A stretch of 64,000 bases of DNA from Rhodobacter sp. NTK016B (GTDB lineage Bacteria; Pseudomonadota; Alphaproteobacteria; Rhodobacterales; Rhodobacteraceae), in assembly GCF_017303295.1 (NCBI RefSeq), contig NZ_JAFKOK010000012.1, forward strand, positions 124,001-188,000, in the 5' to 3' direction. Shown here one piece after another: positions 39,570-49,548 of the stretch; within the stretch, counting starts at the first letter, position 1, and the number at the start of each line of letters is the position of its first letter. The position numbers and the translations under genes were made by a program. The notes under the pieces are model-generated. The model worked only from the letters and a program-made list of their open reading frames with translations, was not told the origin of the DNA and searched no databases.

Positions 39570-40121
39570 TCACTCCGGCGCGGCTTCGTAGCGGTAAGGT
39601 TCGGGCACGAGATCCTCACGCCCACGGATGACCAGAATCGAGCGGATCAGCATCGACACGCCCTGCAGGGCCAGCGTCACGGCAAAGACCAGAATGAACC
39701 CCTTGACCAGAAACAGCCCCGACGCCCCGCCGGGATTGGCCGAGCCCTCTTGCAGCCGCCACGAGCGGGCGACGAAGACGAAGCAATAGGTCCACACGAC
39801 CCAGGCAAAGGGCAGAAGAAACAGGATCACCCCGATCAGGTCGAGCCACGCTTTGCGCAGCTTCGAGGCCGGGCGATAGAAGATGTCGACCCGCACGTGA
39901 TCGTTGGTGTACAGCGCGTAACCGGCGACGGCGGTGAACATCACGCCGTTCAGCCAGGGGTACAGATCCTGCATCCACAGGCGGGTGGTCGAGAACAGGT
40001 ATCGTTCGACCACGACCCAGAAGCAGACCAGAACGATGGCGAGCGCAAGCCACGAAAAGACGTTGCCGATCAGCCGGTTCACGCCGTTGATGGCGCGCAT
40101 GATGGCGGAAAGACCGTTCAA
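39570..40121 (-). CDS. dctQ: TRAP transporter small permease (DctQ family), TTG start
   Basis: 183 residues, four helices, with 'RYLFSTTRLWMQDLYPWLNGVMF', an arrangement typical of the 2-oxoacid/lactate TRAP small subunits. The start is TTG at 40121. A strong GGAGGT lies 4 bases upstream, while the next ATG (40100) is 25 bases away from it. The operon order is binding protein, small permease, large permease. A hairpin with a T-run lies between the binding protein gene and this one (40201-40235). Confidence 0.9.
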   Translation of the reverse strand: MNGLSAIMRAINGVNRLIGNVFSWLALAIVLVCFWVVVERYLFSTTRLWMQDLYPWLNGVMFTAVAGYALYTNDHVRVDIFYRPASKLRKAWLDLIGVILFLLPFAWVVWTYCFVFVARSWRLQEGSANPGGASGLFLVKGFILVFAVTLALQGVSMLIRSILVIRGREDLVPEPYRYEAAPE

Positions 40122-40200
40122 GGGGACCTCCTGGATCCGAACGCTGACATGCAGGCCCCGGGCGTCGCATCCGACGCGGACGTCCGGGGCCCGGTTTGTG

Positions 40201-40235
40201 AAAAGCCCCGCGCCGGGGCGTGCCTGGCGCGGGGC
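40201..40235 (-). terminator. intra-operon attenuator/partial terminator between TRAP binding protein and permease genes
   Basis: GCCCCGCGCC (40205-40214) pairs perfectly with GGCGCGGGGC (40226-40235), loop 11 nt, and the minus strand continues TTTTC. It begins 16 bp after the binding-protein stop. It would let the binding protein be made in excess over the permeases. Confidence 0.75.
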
Positions 40236-40250
40236 AATCGGGCCGTCGGA

Positions 40251-41357
40251 TTACAGGTCCGACGTATCGAAGAAGCGCTGGCGAGCCGCGGTGAACACCT
40301 GATCGGTGCCCTCGGTGCGGGTGCGCATCAGCTTCAGCGCGTCGACGAAGCTGCGCGCGGTACGCGCGGTCAGGTCGTCGTCCGAAGCCAGCAGGTCCTG
40401 GATCATTTCCTTCGACGCGTTGGCACCGGCTTCCACGATATCGTCGGGGAAGGACGGGTGCGCGGTGACGCCGTGCTCGTTGACGATGGTCGCCAGCGCG
40501 CGCGGATCGTTCGCGACGAAGTCCGAATAGACGTTCTCGTACTCGGCCTGACAGGCTGCGGTGATGATCGCCTGAGTGCTTTCGGGCAGCTCCATGAACT
40601 TCGCCTTGTCGACGGCCAGCTCGGTGGCAAGGCCCGGCTCGACGAAGGACGAGGTGTAGTAGTGCTTGCACACCTGGTAGAAGCCCAGCGCGAGGTCGTT
40701 ATACGGGCCCACGAATTCGGCCGCGTCCAGCGTGCCCGATTGCAGCGCCTGGAAGATCTCGCCGCCGGCCATGTTGGTGACCGATGCGCCGAGACGCTGC
40801 CAGACCTGACCGCCCAGACCCGGGGTGCGGAAGCGCAGGCCCTGCAGGTCGTCGAGGCTGGTCAGTTCTTCGCGGAACCAGCCGCCGGTCTGGGTGCCGG
40901 TGTTGCCCGACAGGAAGCCGATGACGCCGAACTGGTCATAGACCTCGTCCCACATCTCCTGACCGCCGAGGTGACGCATCCACGCCGAGTGCTCGGCCGC
41001 GGTCAGGCCGAAGGGCACGCCGGTGAAGAACGACAGCGCGACCGACTTGTTCTGCCAGTAATAGGCAGCGCCGTGGCTCATCTCGGCCGTGCCGTCGATG
41101 ACCGCGTCGAGCGATTGCAGCGGCGGCACCATTTCACCGGCCGAGAACACTTCGACGGTCAGCTGGCCATCGGTCGCGGCGGTGATGCGGTCGGCCAGAC
41201 GCTGGGCGCCGACACCGAGACCGGGGAAGTTGCGCGGCCAGGTGGTGACCATGCGCCAGGTTGTGCGGCCCTGCGCGACCGCGGGGGCCGCGAGCGTGGT
41301 GGCAGCGGCAGCCGCGCCGCCGACAGTCGACGCGCGCAGGAAAGAACGACGATCCAT
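40251..41357 (-). CDS. dctP: TRAP transporter substrate-binding protein (Tat-exported)
   Basis: 368 residues. The N-terminus is a twin-arginine signal (MDRRSFLRASTVGGAAAAAT...AAPAVAQ). The mature part matches TakP/lactate-type TRAP binding proteins: 'WRMVTTWPRNFPGLG', 'SHGAAYYWQNKSVALSFFTGVPFGL' and 'LDAAEFVGPYNDLALGF'. Such proteins bind 2-oxoacids or calcium-lactate as dimers; the actual ligand is not determined. GGGAGGA precedes the ATG. It is first in the operon, and a 7-bp perfect inverted repeat (41379-41401) sits just upstream. Confidence 0.92.
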   Translation of the reverse strand: MDRRSFLRASTVGGAAAAATTLAAPAVAQGRTTWRMVTTWPRNFPGLGVGAQRLADRITAATDGQLTVEVFSAGEMVPPLQSLDAVIDGTAEMSHGAAYYWQNKSVALSFFTGVPFGLTAAEHSAWMRHLGGQEMWDEVYDQFGVIGFLSGNTGTQTGGWFREELTSLDDLQGLRFRTPGLGGQVWQRLGASVTNMAGGEIFQALQSGTLDAAEFVGPYNDLALGFYQVCKHYYTSSFVEPGLATELAVDKAKFMELPESTQAIITAACQAEYENVYSDFVANDPRALATIVNEHGVTAHPSFPDDIVEAGANASKEMIQDLLASDDDLTARTARSFVDALKLMRTRTEGTDQVFTAARQRFFDTSDL

Positions 41358-41378
41358 TTAGTCCTCCCATTGAGTTCG

Positions 41379-41401
41379 TTTGGTCTGAATTTTTGACCAA
41401 A
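41379..41401. promoter_or_regulatory. palindromic operator before the second TRAP operon
   Basis: TTTGGTC (41379-41385) and GACCAAA (41395-41401) are perfect inverted repeats separated by an AT-rich 9 bp. The site lies 22 bp upstream of the binding-protein ATG, between it and the DMT transporter gene. The regulator is not obvious; no regulator gene is adjacent. Confidence 0.55.
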
Positions 41402-41531
41402 TCGTCCGTATGTCACGGCTCATGCACCGTGAGCCCCCGGATTGTCAATGTTAGCGAACAAAGTCCGGGTCGTCGGCATCCTATCCGAGCCGGTAAATCC
41501 GTCCAGTGGATTGTCCGAACCTTCCGCAGCG

Positions 41532-42443
41532 TCAAGCCGCGCGGCGACGACGCGAACCCAGCACCAGATTGGCGAAATTGGCCGAGAAAATGATCGCCGC
41601 ACCAAGGAAGACGAAGGGATCCAGCGGCTCGGCGTAAAGCGCGAAGCCGACCAGCGCGATGATCGGCAGCCGGGCGAATTCCATCGGCGCGACCAGTGTT
41701 GCGGGCGCGTGGCGCAACGCCGAGGTCAGCGAGAAATGCGCCGACAGCCCGGTCAGCGCGATCACCACCAGCCACGGCGACAAAGCGAGGCTGGGCCATG
41801 TGAAACCCGCGAACAGCGCCAGCACCAGCCCCATGAAGGTCTGGCTGAGCGTCATCCAGAACAGCACCGTGAGTACGCGGTCGAATTGCATGATCTTGCG
41901 GGTGAAAATCAGGTTCATCGCGAAGCCCATCGCGCACAACACGCCCGCCGCATGGCCGGAATTGAGCGGTTGCACGCCCGGCTGCGCCACCACCAGCACA
42001 CCGATGAAACCGGCCAGCGTCACCATTAGCTTCAGCCCGGTCAGCCGTTCGCCCAGAAACAGCGGGGCCAGCAGCACGACCCAGATCGGGCTGGTGAATT
42101 CCAGCGCGATCAGTTGCGACAGCGGGATCATCGTCAGGCCGAAGAACCACATGTTCTGGCCGAAGAAGTGGAACACGTTGCGCACAAGGTGCAGCTTCCA
42201 GTGCCCCGTCCGCGCCAGCGCCAGATTGCCGGTGCCGGCCCGGATCACGATGACGATGATCACGAAACCCAGAAGCGAGCGCCAGAACATCAGTTCGAAC
42301 GTGTTCAGCTCGACCTGAACCGCGCGTCCCGAAATCGCCATCATGACGAAAGACAGGATCGCCCCGCACATCCACAGCGCCGCTTTCAGCGGCTGTTGTT
42401 GCGGCTCGGGACGCGGGTGGGGTCCGTCCTGTACGGTTGTCAT
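41532..42443 (-). CDS. DMT superfamily (EamA) transporter
   Basis: 303 residues with ten helices in two EamA repeats. 'FELMFWRSLLGFVIIVIVIR' and 'IPLSQLIALEFTSPIWVVLLAPLFLGE' are in the first repeat; 'FARLPIIALVGFALYAEPLD' is in the second. It exports small metabolites, substrate unknown. The ATG at 42443 has GGAGGAAG directly before it; the open frame starts earlier (42554). It is 174 bp upstream of the second TRAP operon on the same strand and divergent from the multicopper oxidase. Confidence 0.88.
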   Translation of the reverse strand: MTTVQDGPHPRPEPQQQPLKAALWMCGAILSFVMMAISGRAVQVELNTFELMFWRSLLGFVIIVIVIRAGTGNLALARTGHWKLHLVRNVFHFFGQNMWFFGLTMIPLSQLIALEFTSPIWVVLLAPLFLGERLTGLKLMVTLAGFIGVLVVAQPGVQPLNSGHAAGVLCAMGFAMNLIFTRKIMQFDRVLTVLFWMTLSQTFMGLVLALFAGFTWPSLALSPWLVVIALTGLSAHFSLTSALRHAPATLVAPMEFARLPIIALVGFALYAEPLDPFVFLGAAIIFSANFANLVLGSRRRRAA

Positions 42444-42616
42444 GATCTTCCTCCGGGCGGTGCTGGCCGCTGGGGAATGGATAGGCGCAGGCGGCAGGCT
42501 GGGCAAGCCCGGTTCGCACGTTAAGTATCGCCCTCCGACCGCCGGTGCGGCCATTCGCGCAGGTGCATTTCTGGCGATTCCCTGATAGAAAGACTCGGAA
42601 TACTTCGGAGACTCGC

Positions 42617-44008
42617 ATGAACCGCCGTCAGTTCCTCGCTACGTCCAGCCTTGCCGCGATCGGCACGGCAACTCTCGGTGCCGGGATGATGGGCCTCGCG
42701 CGCAAGGCCAAGGCCGAGCAGATGGCGATGACCATCCAGTCCGCCCGTTACCCGATCGAAGAGACCGTGACCGAGGGCATGATCAGCCTGTCGCCCGACG
42801 GCCCGCCGCCGGTTCTGCGGCTGCGGCGCGGGGTGGAATTCGTGGCCGACGTCACCAACGAGGCCGAAGATTACACCGCGATGCACTGGCACGGGATGCG
42901 CATCCGCAACGACATGGACGGCGTGCCCTATCTCACGCAGGTGCCGATGGGGCAGGGCGACAGCTATCGCTACGCCTTCACGCCGATGGATGCGGGAACG
43001 TTCTGGTATCACCCGCATTGCAACACGATGGACCAGATGGCGCGCGGCCTGACGGGCGTGCTGATCGTCGAAGATGACGAAGATCCCGGTTTCGATCTGG
43101 ATCTGCCGGTCAATCTGCGCGACTGGCGGCTGGGCGACGATAGCCAGTTTATCGATCTTTACACTGCGCGCGGCGCGGCGCGGGCGGGGACCTTCGGCAC
43201 GGTCATGACCGCCAACTGGGCGCAGGATCCGGTCTATGATGCGCCGGCGGGCGGGCTGGTCCGGCTGCGGCTGGCCGCGACCGACACGACACGCGTCTAC
43301 CGTCTGCATATGCCCGGGGCCGAGGGGCGGGTGATCGCCCTCGACGGGCATCCGGTGATCGACCCGGTCGACTGGCCCGGCGCCGACGCGCCGCTGATCG
43401 TCGGTCCGGGGCAGCGCGCCGATCTGGCGATCCGCATGCCCGCCGAGGCGGGGACGGATCTGGTTCTGCTCAACGAACAGCCGGGCGGCCCGCGCAGCCT
43501 GCTGCGCCTGCGCGCGACGGGCGAGGATCTGGGCCATGCGCTCGACGATCTGCGGCCATTGACCGCGAACCCGTTGCCCGAGCCCGATCTCGACAATGCC
43601 GAGCTGATCGAGTTCGTCTTCGGCTGGTCCCCCGACGACACGCCGGTGAATAACGGCTTTTGCGGCACGCTGGGCTATACGTTCTGGTCGATCAACCGGG
43701 TGGCATGGCCGGGCGATGCCTCGGCGGCCGATCCGCTGGCGGTGCTGGAACGCGGGCGCACCTATATCCTGCGGCTGCGCAATGAGAGCCCCAACGACCA
43801 CCCGATCCACCTGCATGGCATGGTGTTCAAGCCGATCGCCTCGAACCGCCGCGCGGTGGCGCAGAACTGGCTCGATACCGCGATGCTCTTGGAGCAGGAA
43901 ACGATGGACGTGGTGCTTGTGGCCGATAATCCCGGCGACTGGGCGTTTCACTGCCACGTCATCGAACACCAGAAGAGCGGCCTGACCGGCTATCTGCGGG
44001 TGACCTGA
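42617..44008 (+). CDS. Tat-exported multicopper oxidase
   Basis: 463 residues, three cupredoxin domains. The signal is MNRRQFLATSSLAAIGTATL (twin-arginine). Copper ligands are all visible: 'HWHGM' (about 90-94), 'HPH' (about 132-134), 'HPIHLHG' (about 394-400) and 'HCHVIEHQKSGL' (about 444-455). The T1 axial position is Leu rather than Met, as in higher-potential laccases. It acts in the periplasm and could oxidise Cu(I) or phenols. CGGAG precedes the ATG. It is divergent from the DMT gene; a 51-residue protein gene follows. Confidence 0.93.
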   Translation: MNRRQFLATSSLAAIGTATLGAGMMGLARKAKAEQMAMTIQSARYPIEETVTEGMISLSPDGPPPVLRLRRGVEFVADVTNEAEDYTAMHWHGMRIRNDMDGVPYLTQVPMGQGDSYRYAFTPMDAGTFWYHPHCNTMDQMARGLTGVLIVEDDEDPGFDLDLPVNLRDWRLGDDSQFIDLYTARGAARAGTFGTVMTANWAQDPVYDAPAGGLVRLRLAATDTTRVYRLHMPGAEGRVIALDGHPVIDPVDWPGADAPLIVGPGQRADLAIRMPAEAGTDLVLLNEQPGGPRSLLRLRATGEDLGHALDDLRPLTANPLPEPDLDNAELIEFVFGWSPDDTPVNNGFCGTLGYTFWSINRVAWPGDASAADPLAVLERGRTYILRLRNESPNDHPIHLHGMVFKPIASNRRAVAQNWLDTAMLLEQETMDVVLVADNPGDWAFHCHVIEHQKSGLTGYLRVT

Positions 44009-44037
44009 GCGGGGCTGGCCGGGGACAACCGCCCCGC
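44009..44037 (+). terminator. possible terminator of the multicopper oxidase gene
   Basis: GCGGGGC (44009-44015) pairs with GCCCCGC (44031-44037) with a 15-nt loop. The tail AAGAATGATTTTG is only weakly T-rich. Confidence 0.4.
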
Positions 44038-44125
44038 AAGAATGATTTTGCCAGACGCGGCGACTGCGCTAGCGTGATCGCGCCGGAACGGATCCGGCGC
44101 TTCAAGTCATTTCAGGAGGGGATTC

Positions 44126-44281
44126 ATGACCAAGGGTATTCCGGAGAACGGCAAGGGATCGTCGGCCAAGGGCGGACTTCCGGGCGGCGACAAGAAACAG
44201 GCCGGCAGCGGCGGCAATTCCGAAGAAAGCCGCGTCGGCTCGGGCCTGCCGTCGGGCGGCGGCAAGGGCGGCTCGAAGTAA
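44126..44281 (+). CDS. 51-residue Lys/Gly/Ser-rich small protein
   Basis: A 51-codon gene with an excellent AGGAGGG (44114-44120) 5 bases before the ATG. The product is almost entirely Gly, Ser, Lys, Pro and Asp/Glu, with repeated 'GGLPGGDKK' and 'GSGLPSGGGKGGSK' stretches, and no aromatic residue. It must be intrinsically disordered, soluble and hydrophilic, like small stress or DNA/RNA-binding peptides. No family is recognised. It has its own upstream gap of 117 bp and is convergent with LysR, whose terminator lies just after it. Confidence 0.7.
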   Translation: MTKGIPENGKGSSAKGGLPGGDKKQAGSGGNSEESRVGSGLPSGGGKGGSK

Positions 44282-44303
44282 GCGGCACGCGCTCGCTGCG
44301 GGC

Positions 44304-44334
44304 AAAAGAAAAAGGCCGGCCCATGGGGCCGGCC
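44304..44334 (-). terminator. LysR gene terminator
   Basis: GGCCGGCCC (44314-44322) pairs with GGGCCGGCC (44326-44334) around ATG. On the minus strand the stem is followed by TTTTTCTTTT. It lies about 105 bp past the LysR stop. Confidence 0.8.
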
Positions 44335-44438
44335 AGTTGGACGATTCCTGACCCGAGGGAACGAAGGTCAAGGCGGACGTCGCGACGAATGGGAAACGAT
44401 GGGTGGACGCGGTTGCCGTGCGTGTCACCCCTCGCGGC

Positions 44439-45344
44439 TCACCAATCGTTCGGGCCCTTGTCGGCAAAACGGGCGACAAGGAAATCGATGAAAGCGCGCA
44501 CCTTGGGCTGCGTGTAGCGCCCCGGCGGATAGACGGCATAGATGCCCAGCGTGGTCTGCGGCAGATCGGGGATCACGTCCTCGACCAGACCCTGCGCCAT
44601 CGCGTCGTGGTACAGGAAGCTCGGCAGATAGGCGATGCCCAGACCCTTGACCGCCGCGTTGAGCAGCGATTGCCCGTCATTGACCGTCAGCCAGCCCGCG
44701 CCCCGGACCTGACGCACCTCGCCCGAGGGCGCGGCGATCTTCCACACATTGGCGCTGGCCTGATTCGAGTAATGCAGAAGCCGGTGCTCGTTCAGATCGT
44801 CGATCTTCATCGGGCGGCCATGCGCCTGGAAATATTTCGGCGCGGCGATCAGGCGCTGCGTCGTCTCGGTGATCTTGCGCGCCCTGAGCGAGCTGTCCTC
44901 CATGTCGCCCACGCGGATCGACATATCGAACCCTTCCGAGATCAGCTCGACATAGCGGTTCTTGAGCACCATGTTGACGCTTATTTCGGGAAATTCCGTA
45001 AGAAACTCATCCAGCACGGGCGAGAGCAGGCTGACGCCGAAATCCGTCGCCACCGACATCCGCAGCACGCCGGACGGGGCCGATTGCATCGCCGTGACGA
45101 TGCTGTCCGCTTCGCCCGCATCGTTGAGCACGCGGCGCGCCCGGTCATAGTAAACGAGGCCGATTTCCGTCGGGCTGACGCGGCGGGTCGTGCGGTTCAG
45201 AAGACGCGCGCCAAGCCGGGCCTCCAGCGACGAGACATGCTTGGAAACGGCGGATTTCGAGATCCCCATTTTCCGCGCCGCATCGGTGAATCCCCCCTGG
45301 TCGACCACCGTGGCGAAGGCTTCCATTTCGGTCAGACGGTCCAT
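44439..45344 (-). CDS. LysR family transcriptional regulator
   Basis: 301 residues. The winged helix-turn-helix (about 1-60, 'FTDAARKMGISKSAVSKHVSSLE') is of the AaeR/DmlR-like subclass, which starts MDRLTEMEAF. A type-2 periplasmic-fold ligand domain follows. I place the start at ATG 45344; the frame extends to 45965 but that part lies in the neighbouring gene's region. A nested palindrome sits upstream (45446-45486). It may control the AEC carrier and FadH-like genes encoded upstream on the same strand. Confidence 0.92.
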   Translation of the reverse strand: MDRLTEMEAFATVVDQGGFTDAARKMGISKSAVSKHVSSLEARLGARLLNRTTRRVSPTEIGLVYYDRARRVLNDAGEADSIVTAMQSAPSGVLRMSVATDFGVSLLSPVLDEFLTEFPEISVNMVLKNRYVELISEGFDMSIRVGDMEDSSLRARKITETTQRLIAAPKYFQAHGRPMKIDDLNEHRLLHYSNQASANVWKIAAPSGEVRQVRGAGWLTVNDGQSLLNAAVKGLGIAYLPSFLYHDAMAQGLVEDVIPDLPQTTLGIYAVYPPGRYTQPKVRAFIDFLVARFADKGPNDW

Positions 45345-45445
45345 AGCGCACCCATACCCAGACAGTTTCGATGTTTCCGTTAGACACCCCAATTGGGGCG
45401 CGATCTGGGCGTGGCCGGGGAATTGGCGGGGCGTTTGTTTGCGCT

Positions 45446-45486
45446 GAAACGACAGCGACAACCCTGAGGTTGCACTGTTTCGTTTC
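45446..45486. promoter_or_regulatory. nested palindrome upstream of the LysR gene
   Basis: CAACC (45459-45463)-CTGA-GGTTG (45468-45472) is flanked symmetrically by GAAACG (45446-45451) and CGTTTC (45481-45486). It lies 102 bp before the LysR start, in the gap to the AEC gene. An autoregulatory LysR site is plausible. Confidence 0.5.
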
Positions 45487-45505
45487 TGGCGCTCGATTGT
45501 GTTTG

Positions 45506-46417
45506 TCAGGTCGCAAATTCCACGACAGTCAGCCAGACTGTCAACGTCAGCGCGCTCAGCAGCGTTGACTGAGCGACAACAGTCGCCGACAGCCTGCGAT
45601 CCGCGCCGAAACCGGCGGCCAGAACATGCGCCGCCGACGCGGTCGGCAGGGCTGCGAACATCACCAGCCCCTGTGTCAGCGCCGGATTGACGCCGATGGT
45701 CAGGCAGAAAGCCAGCGTCACGGCGGGCAACAGCAGCAATTTGACCGCCACCAGCACCGCGCTGAAGGCATCGAACCGGGCCAGCGCGCGCCAGTCCATC
45801 GTCGCGCCCACCGACACCAGCGCGATGGGAATCGCCGCCTGCGCCAGTAACTCGAGCGGTGCCATCACCAGCACCGGCAGGCGAAAGCCGCTGACCCCCA
45901 CCACAACCCCCGCGACCGACGCCAGTAGGAACGGGTTCAGCGCCACCTTCTTCACTGTCGCCCACAGGCCCAGATTGCCGCCCCGCGACAGGGCCGAGAC
46001 GGCAAAGATATTGGCCATCGGCACCGCCATGCCGGCCATCACCGCCATCATCCCTGCATCGGCAAGGCTAAGCGCGCCCACCGCCACGAAACCCATGGCG
46101 GTGTTGAAGCGCCACGCGGTCTGCCATGCGCCCGCGAAATCCAGAAACCGCTCGGGTCCGAAGCGCCGCGCGGCATAGCCCGCGATCAGACCCAGCGTCA
46201 GGATCGCCCAGACCGCCGGCCCGATCACCGCCATCTGCGCCGGGACGATGGGCCGACTGGCGGCGGCGGTGAACAGCAGGGCGGGAAACAGGATCTCGAA
46301 ATTCAGCCGGTCGAGCCCGGTCCACGCATTCTCGGACAGGCGTTTGCGAACAAGGCCCCCAAGCCCCACCAACAGAAAGCTGGGGATAAGCCCGGCAAGA
46401 ACCGCGGCAAAGACCAC
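45506..46417 (-). CDS. AEC family transporter
   Basis: 303 residues, about ten helices. 'FFLLVGLGGLVRKRL'-like N-terminus, 'NFEILFPALLFTAAASRP' and 'VAVGALSLADAGMMAVMAGMAVP' fit the AEC fold, and it is a second member in this window (compare 37194-38120). The start is GTG at 46417, immediately after the TAA of the FadH-like gene, so the two are co-transcribed. It probably moves the substrate or product of the flavoenzyme. Confidence 0.87.
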   Translation of the reverse strand: MVFAAVLAGLIPSFLLVGLGGLVRKRLSENAWTGLDRLNFEILFPALLFTAAASRPIVPAQMAVIGPAVWAILTLGLIAGYAARRFGPERFLDFAGAWQTAWRFNTAMGFVAVGALSLADAGMMAVMAGMAVPMANIFAVSALSRGGNLGLWATVKKVALNPFLLASVAGVVVGVSGFRLPVLVMAPLELLAQAAIPIALVSVGATMDWRALARFDAFSAVLVAVKLLLLPAVTLAFCLTIGVNPALTQGLVMFAALPTASAAHVLAAGFGADRRLSATVVAQSTLLSALTLTVWLTVVEFAT

Positions 46418-48508
<2,091 letters not shown>

Positions 48509-48609
48509 TCAGCGCCGCCCGGTGTCTCCTGCGCGCGCCATGCCTTTCACTTTGCCGCAAATACTCAATTCCGGCCGCGCCGTCCCGCGCGCGGCCGGGC
48601 TGTCGCGCC

Positions 48610-48990
48610 TCAGCCTTCGTGCCGCCCGGTGCCGAAGCGCAGGATCACGATGCCGAACAGCGCCATGGCGGCGATGGCCAGCACCGATCCCGCCTTGGCG
48701 AGCGCCTCGCCCTGACCCGAGATCGCCATGGCGATACCCGGCACCAGCACGATCACCGCCAGCACCGACAAACCGTAATGCGCCCAGCCCAGCCGCGAGC
48801 GCGCCGCTGCAGGCGAGACGGCATAGTAAAGCCCGGCAATCGACAGCGCGACGAAGCCGATCAGGTTCAGATGCCCATGCGCGGGCGAAAGCGCGTGATC
48901 GGCCGAGGCCGACATCACGATGCCCCAGCCCATGCCGATCAGGGCAAAGAGCGTGGCGGTGGCAAGGCAGGTCTTGGGAAGCGGTGTCAT
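48610..48990 (-). CDS. small four-helix membrane protein
   Basis: 126 residues with four membrane helices. 'GHLNLIGFVALSIAGLYYAV' carries a histidine within a helix and resembles the heme-copper-oxidase subunit I-like small proteins annotated in proteobacteria, but no family is certain. ATG 48990; the frame opens earlier at 49110. It is 29 bp after the cupin gene on the same strand and probably co-transcribed with it. Confidence 0.65.
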   Translation of the reverse strand: MTPLPKTCLATATLFALIGMGWGIVMSASADHALSPAHGHLNLIGFVALSIAGLYYAVSPAAARSRLGWAHYGLSVLAVIVLVPGIAMAISGQGEALAKAGSVLAIAAMALFGIVILRFGTGRHEG

Positions 48991-49019
48991 GGGAATTCCT
49001 TGATGAAAAGCGTGGGGTC

Positions 49020-49472
49020 TCAACCGGCGACGATCTCCACGCCCGTCTGTTTCGCGGCGGCGATCAGAGCGGGGATATCGGGCGGACCATCGGGGGCGGG
49101 GAAATCCCACGATCCCTCATCCACCGGATCGCCGAGCCCCGCGAAAAAAGCGTCATGCACGGCGCCGGGCGCGTTGAAGATCATCAGCCGCCCGGGCGTG
49201 TCGCCGACATTGGTGAAGGCGTGCAGAGCGCCCGACGGGATCGTCACGCTGTCGCCGCCGGTCACGCGGATTGTCCGGTCGCCCAGCAGGAATTCGAACT
49301 GCCCTTCCAGCACGACGAAGGCTTCTTCCTCGCCCGGGTGACGGTTTGGTGGCGCGCCCGCGCCCGGTGCGACGCGCGCCTCGACCAGACAATAGGTGCC
49401 GTTGGTCTCGTGGCTGAATTTGTGGAAATGCAGGATGTTTCCGAGAAGATGAAAGCGACGATGCGTTGCCAT
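49020..49472 (-). CDS. cupin domain-containing protein
   Basis: 150 residues, a single double-stranded beta-helix. The metal motif is split as 'NRHPGEEEAFVVLEGQFEFL' and 'GDSVTIPSGALHAFTNVGDT'. It may be an enzyme or a small-molecule binding protein; cytoplasmic. It is divergent from the TetR gene at 49549, with an operator between. The downstream membrane protein gene is probably in the same transcript. Confidence 0.82.
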   Translation of the reverse strand: MATHRRFHLLGNILHFHKFSHETNGTYCLVEARVAPGAGAPPNRHPGEEEAFVVLEGQFEFLLGDRTIRVTGGDSVTIPSGALHAFTNVGDTPGRLMIFNAPGAVHDAFFAGLGDPVDEGSWDFPAPDGPPDIPALIAAAKQTGVEIVAG

Positions 49473-49505
49473 GGGAAAAACTCCGTCTATAATAAGAATA
49501 TGTCC

Positions 49506-49526
49506 TATAATGAGACGATAGTCTCA
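49506..49526. promoter_or_regulatory. TetR operator overlapping a promoter
   Basis: A perfect inverted repeat TGAGAC-GATA-GTCTCA (49511-49526) abuts TATAAT (49506-49511); another TATAAT lies at 49488-49493. The 76-bp divergent gap between cupin and TetR genes holds both. Binding here would block both directions. Confidence 0.6.
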
Positions 49527-49548
49527 CGTTTTTGAGTTGGCAAGGATA

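Noticed and set aside
48546-48567. CTTTGCCGCAAATACTC, a possible fourth repeat copy
   Set aside because: Resembles degenerate forms of the dispersed repeat, but lacks the hairpin and the CCCCCGAGG core, so not called.
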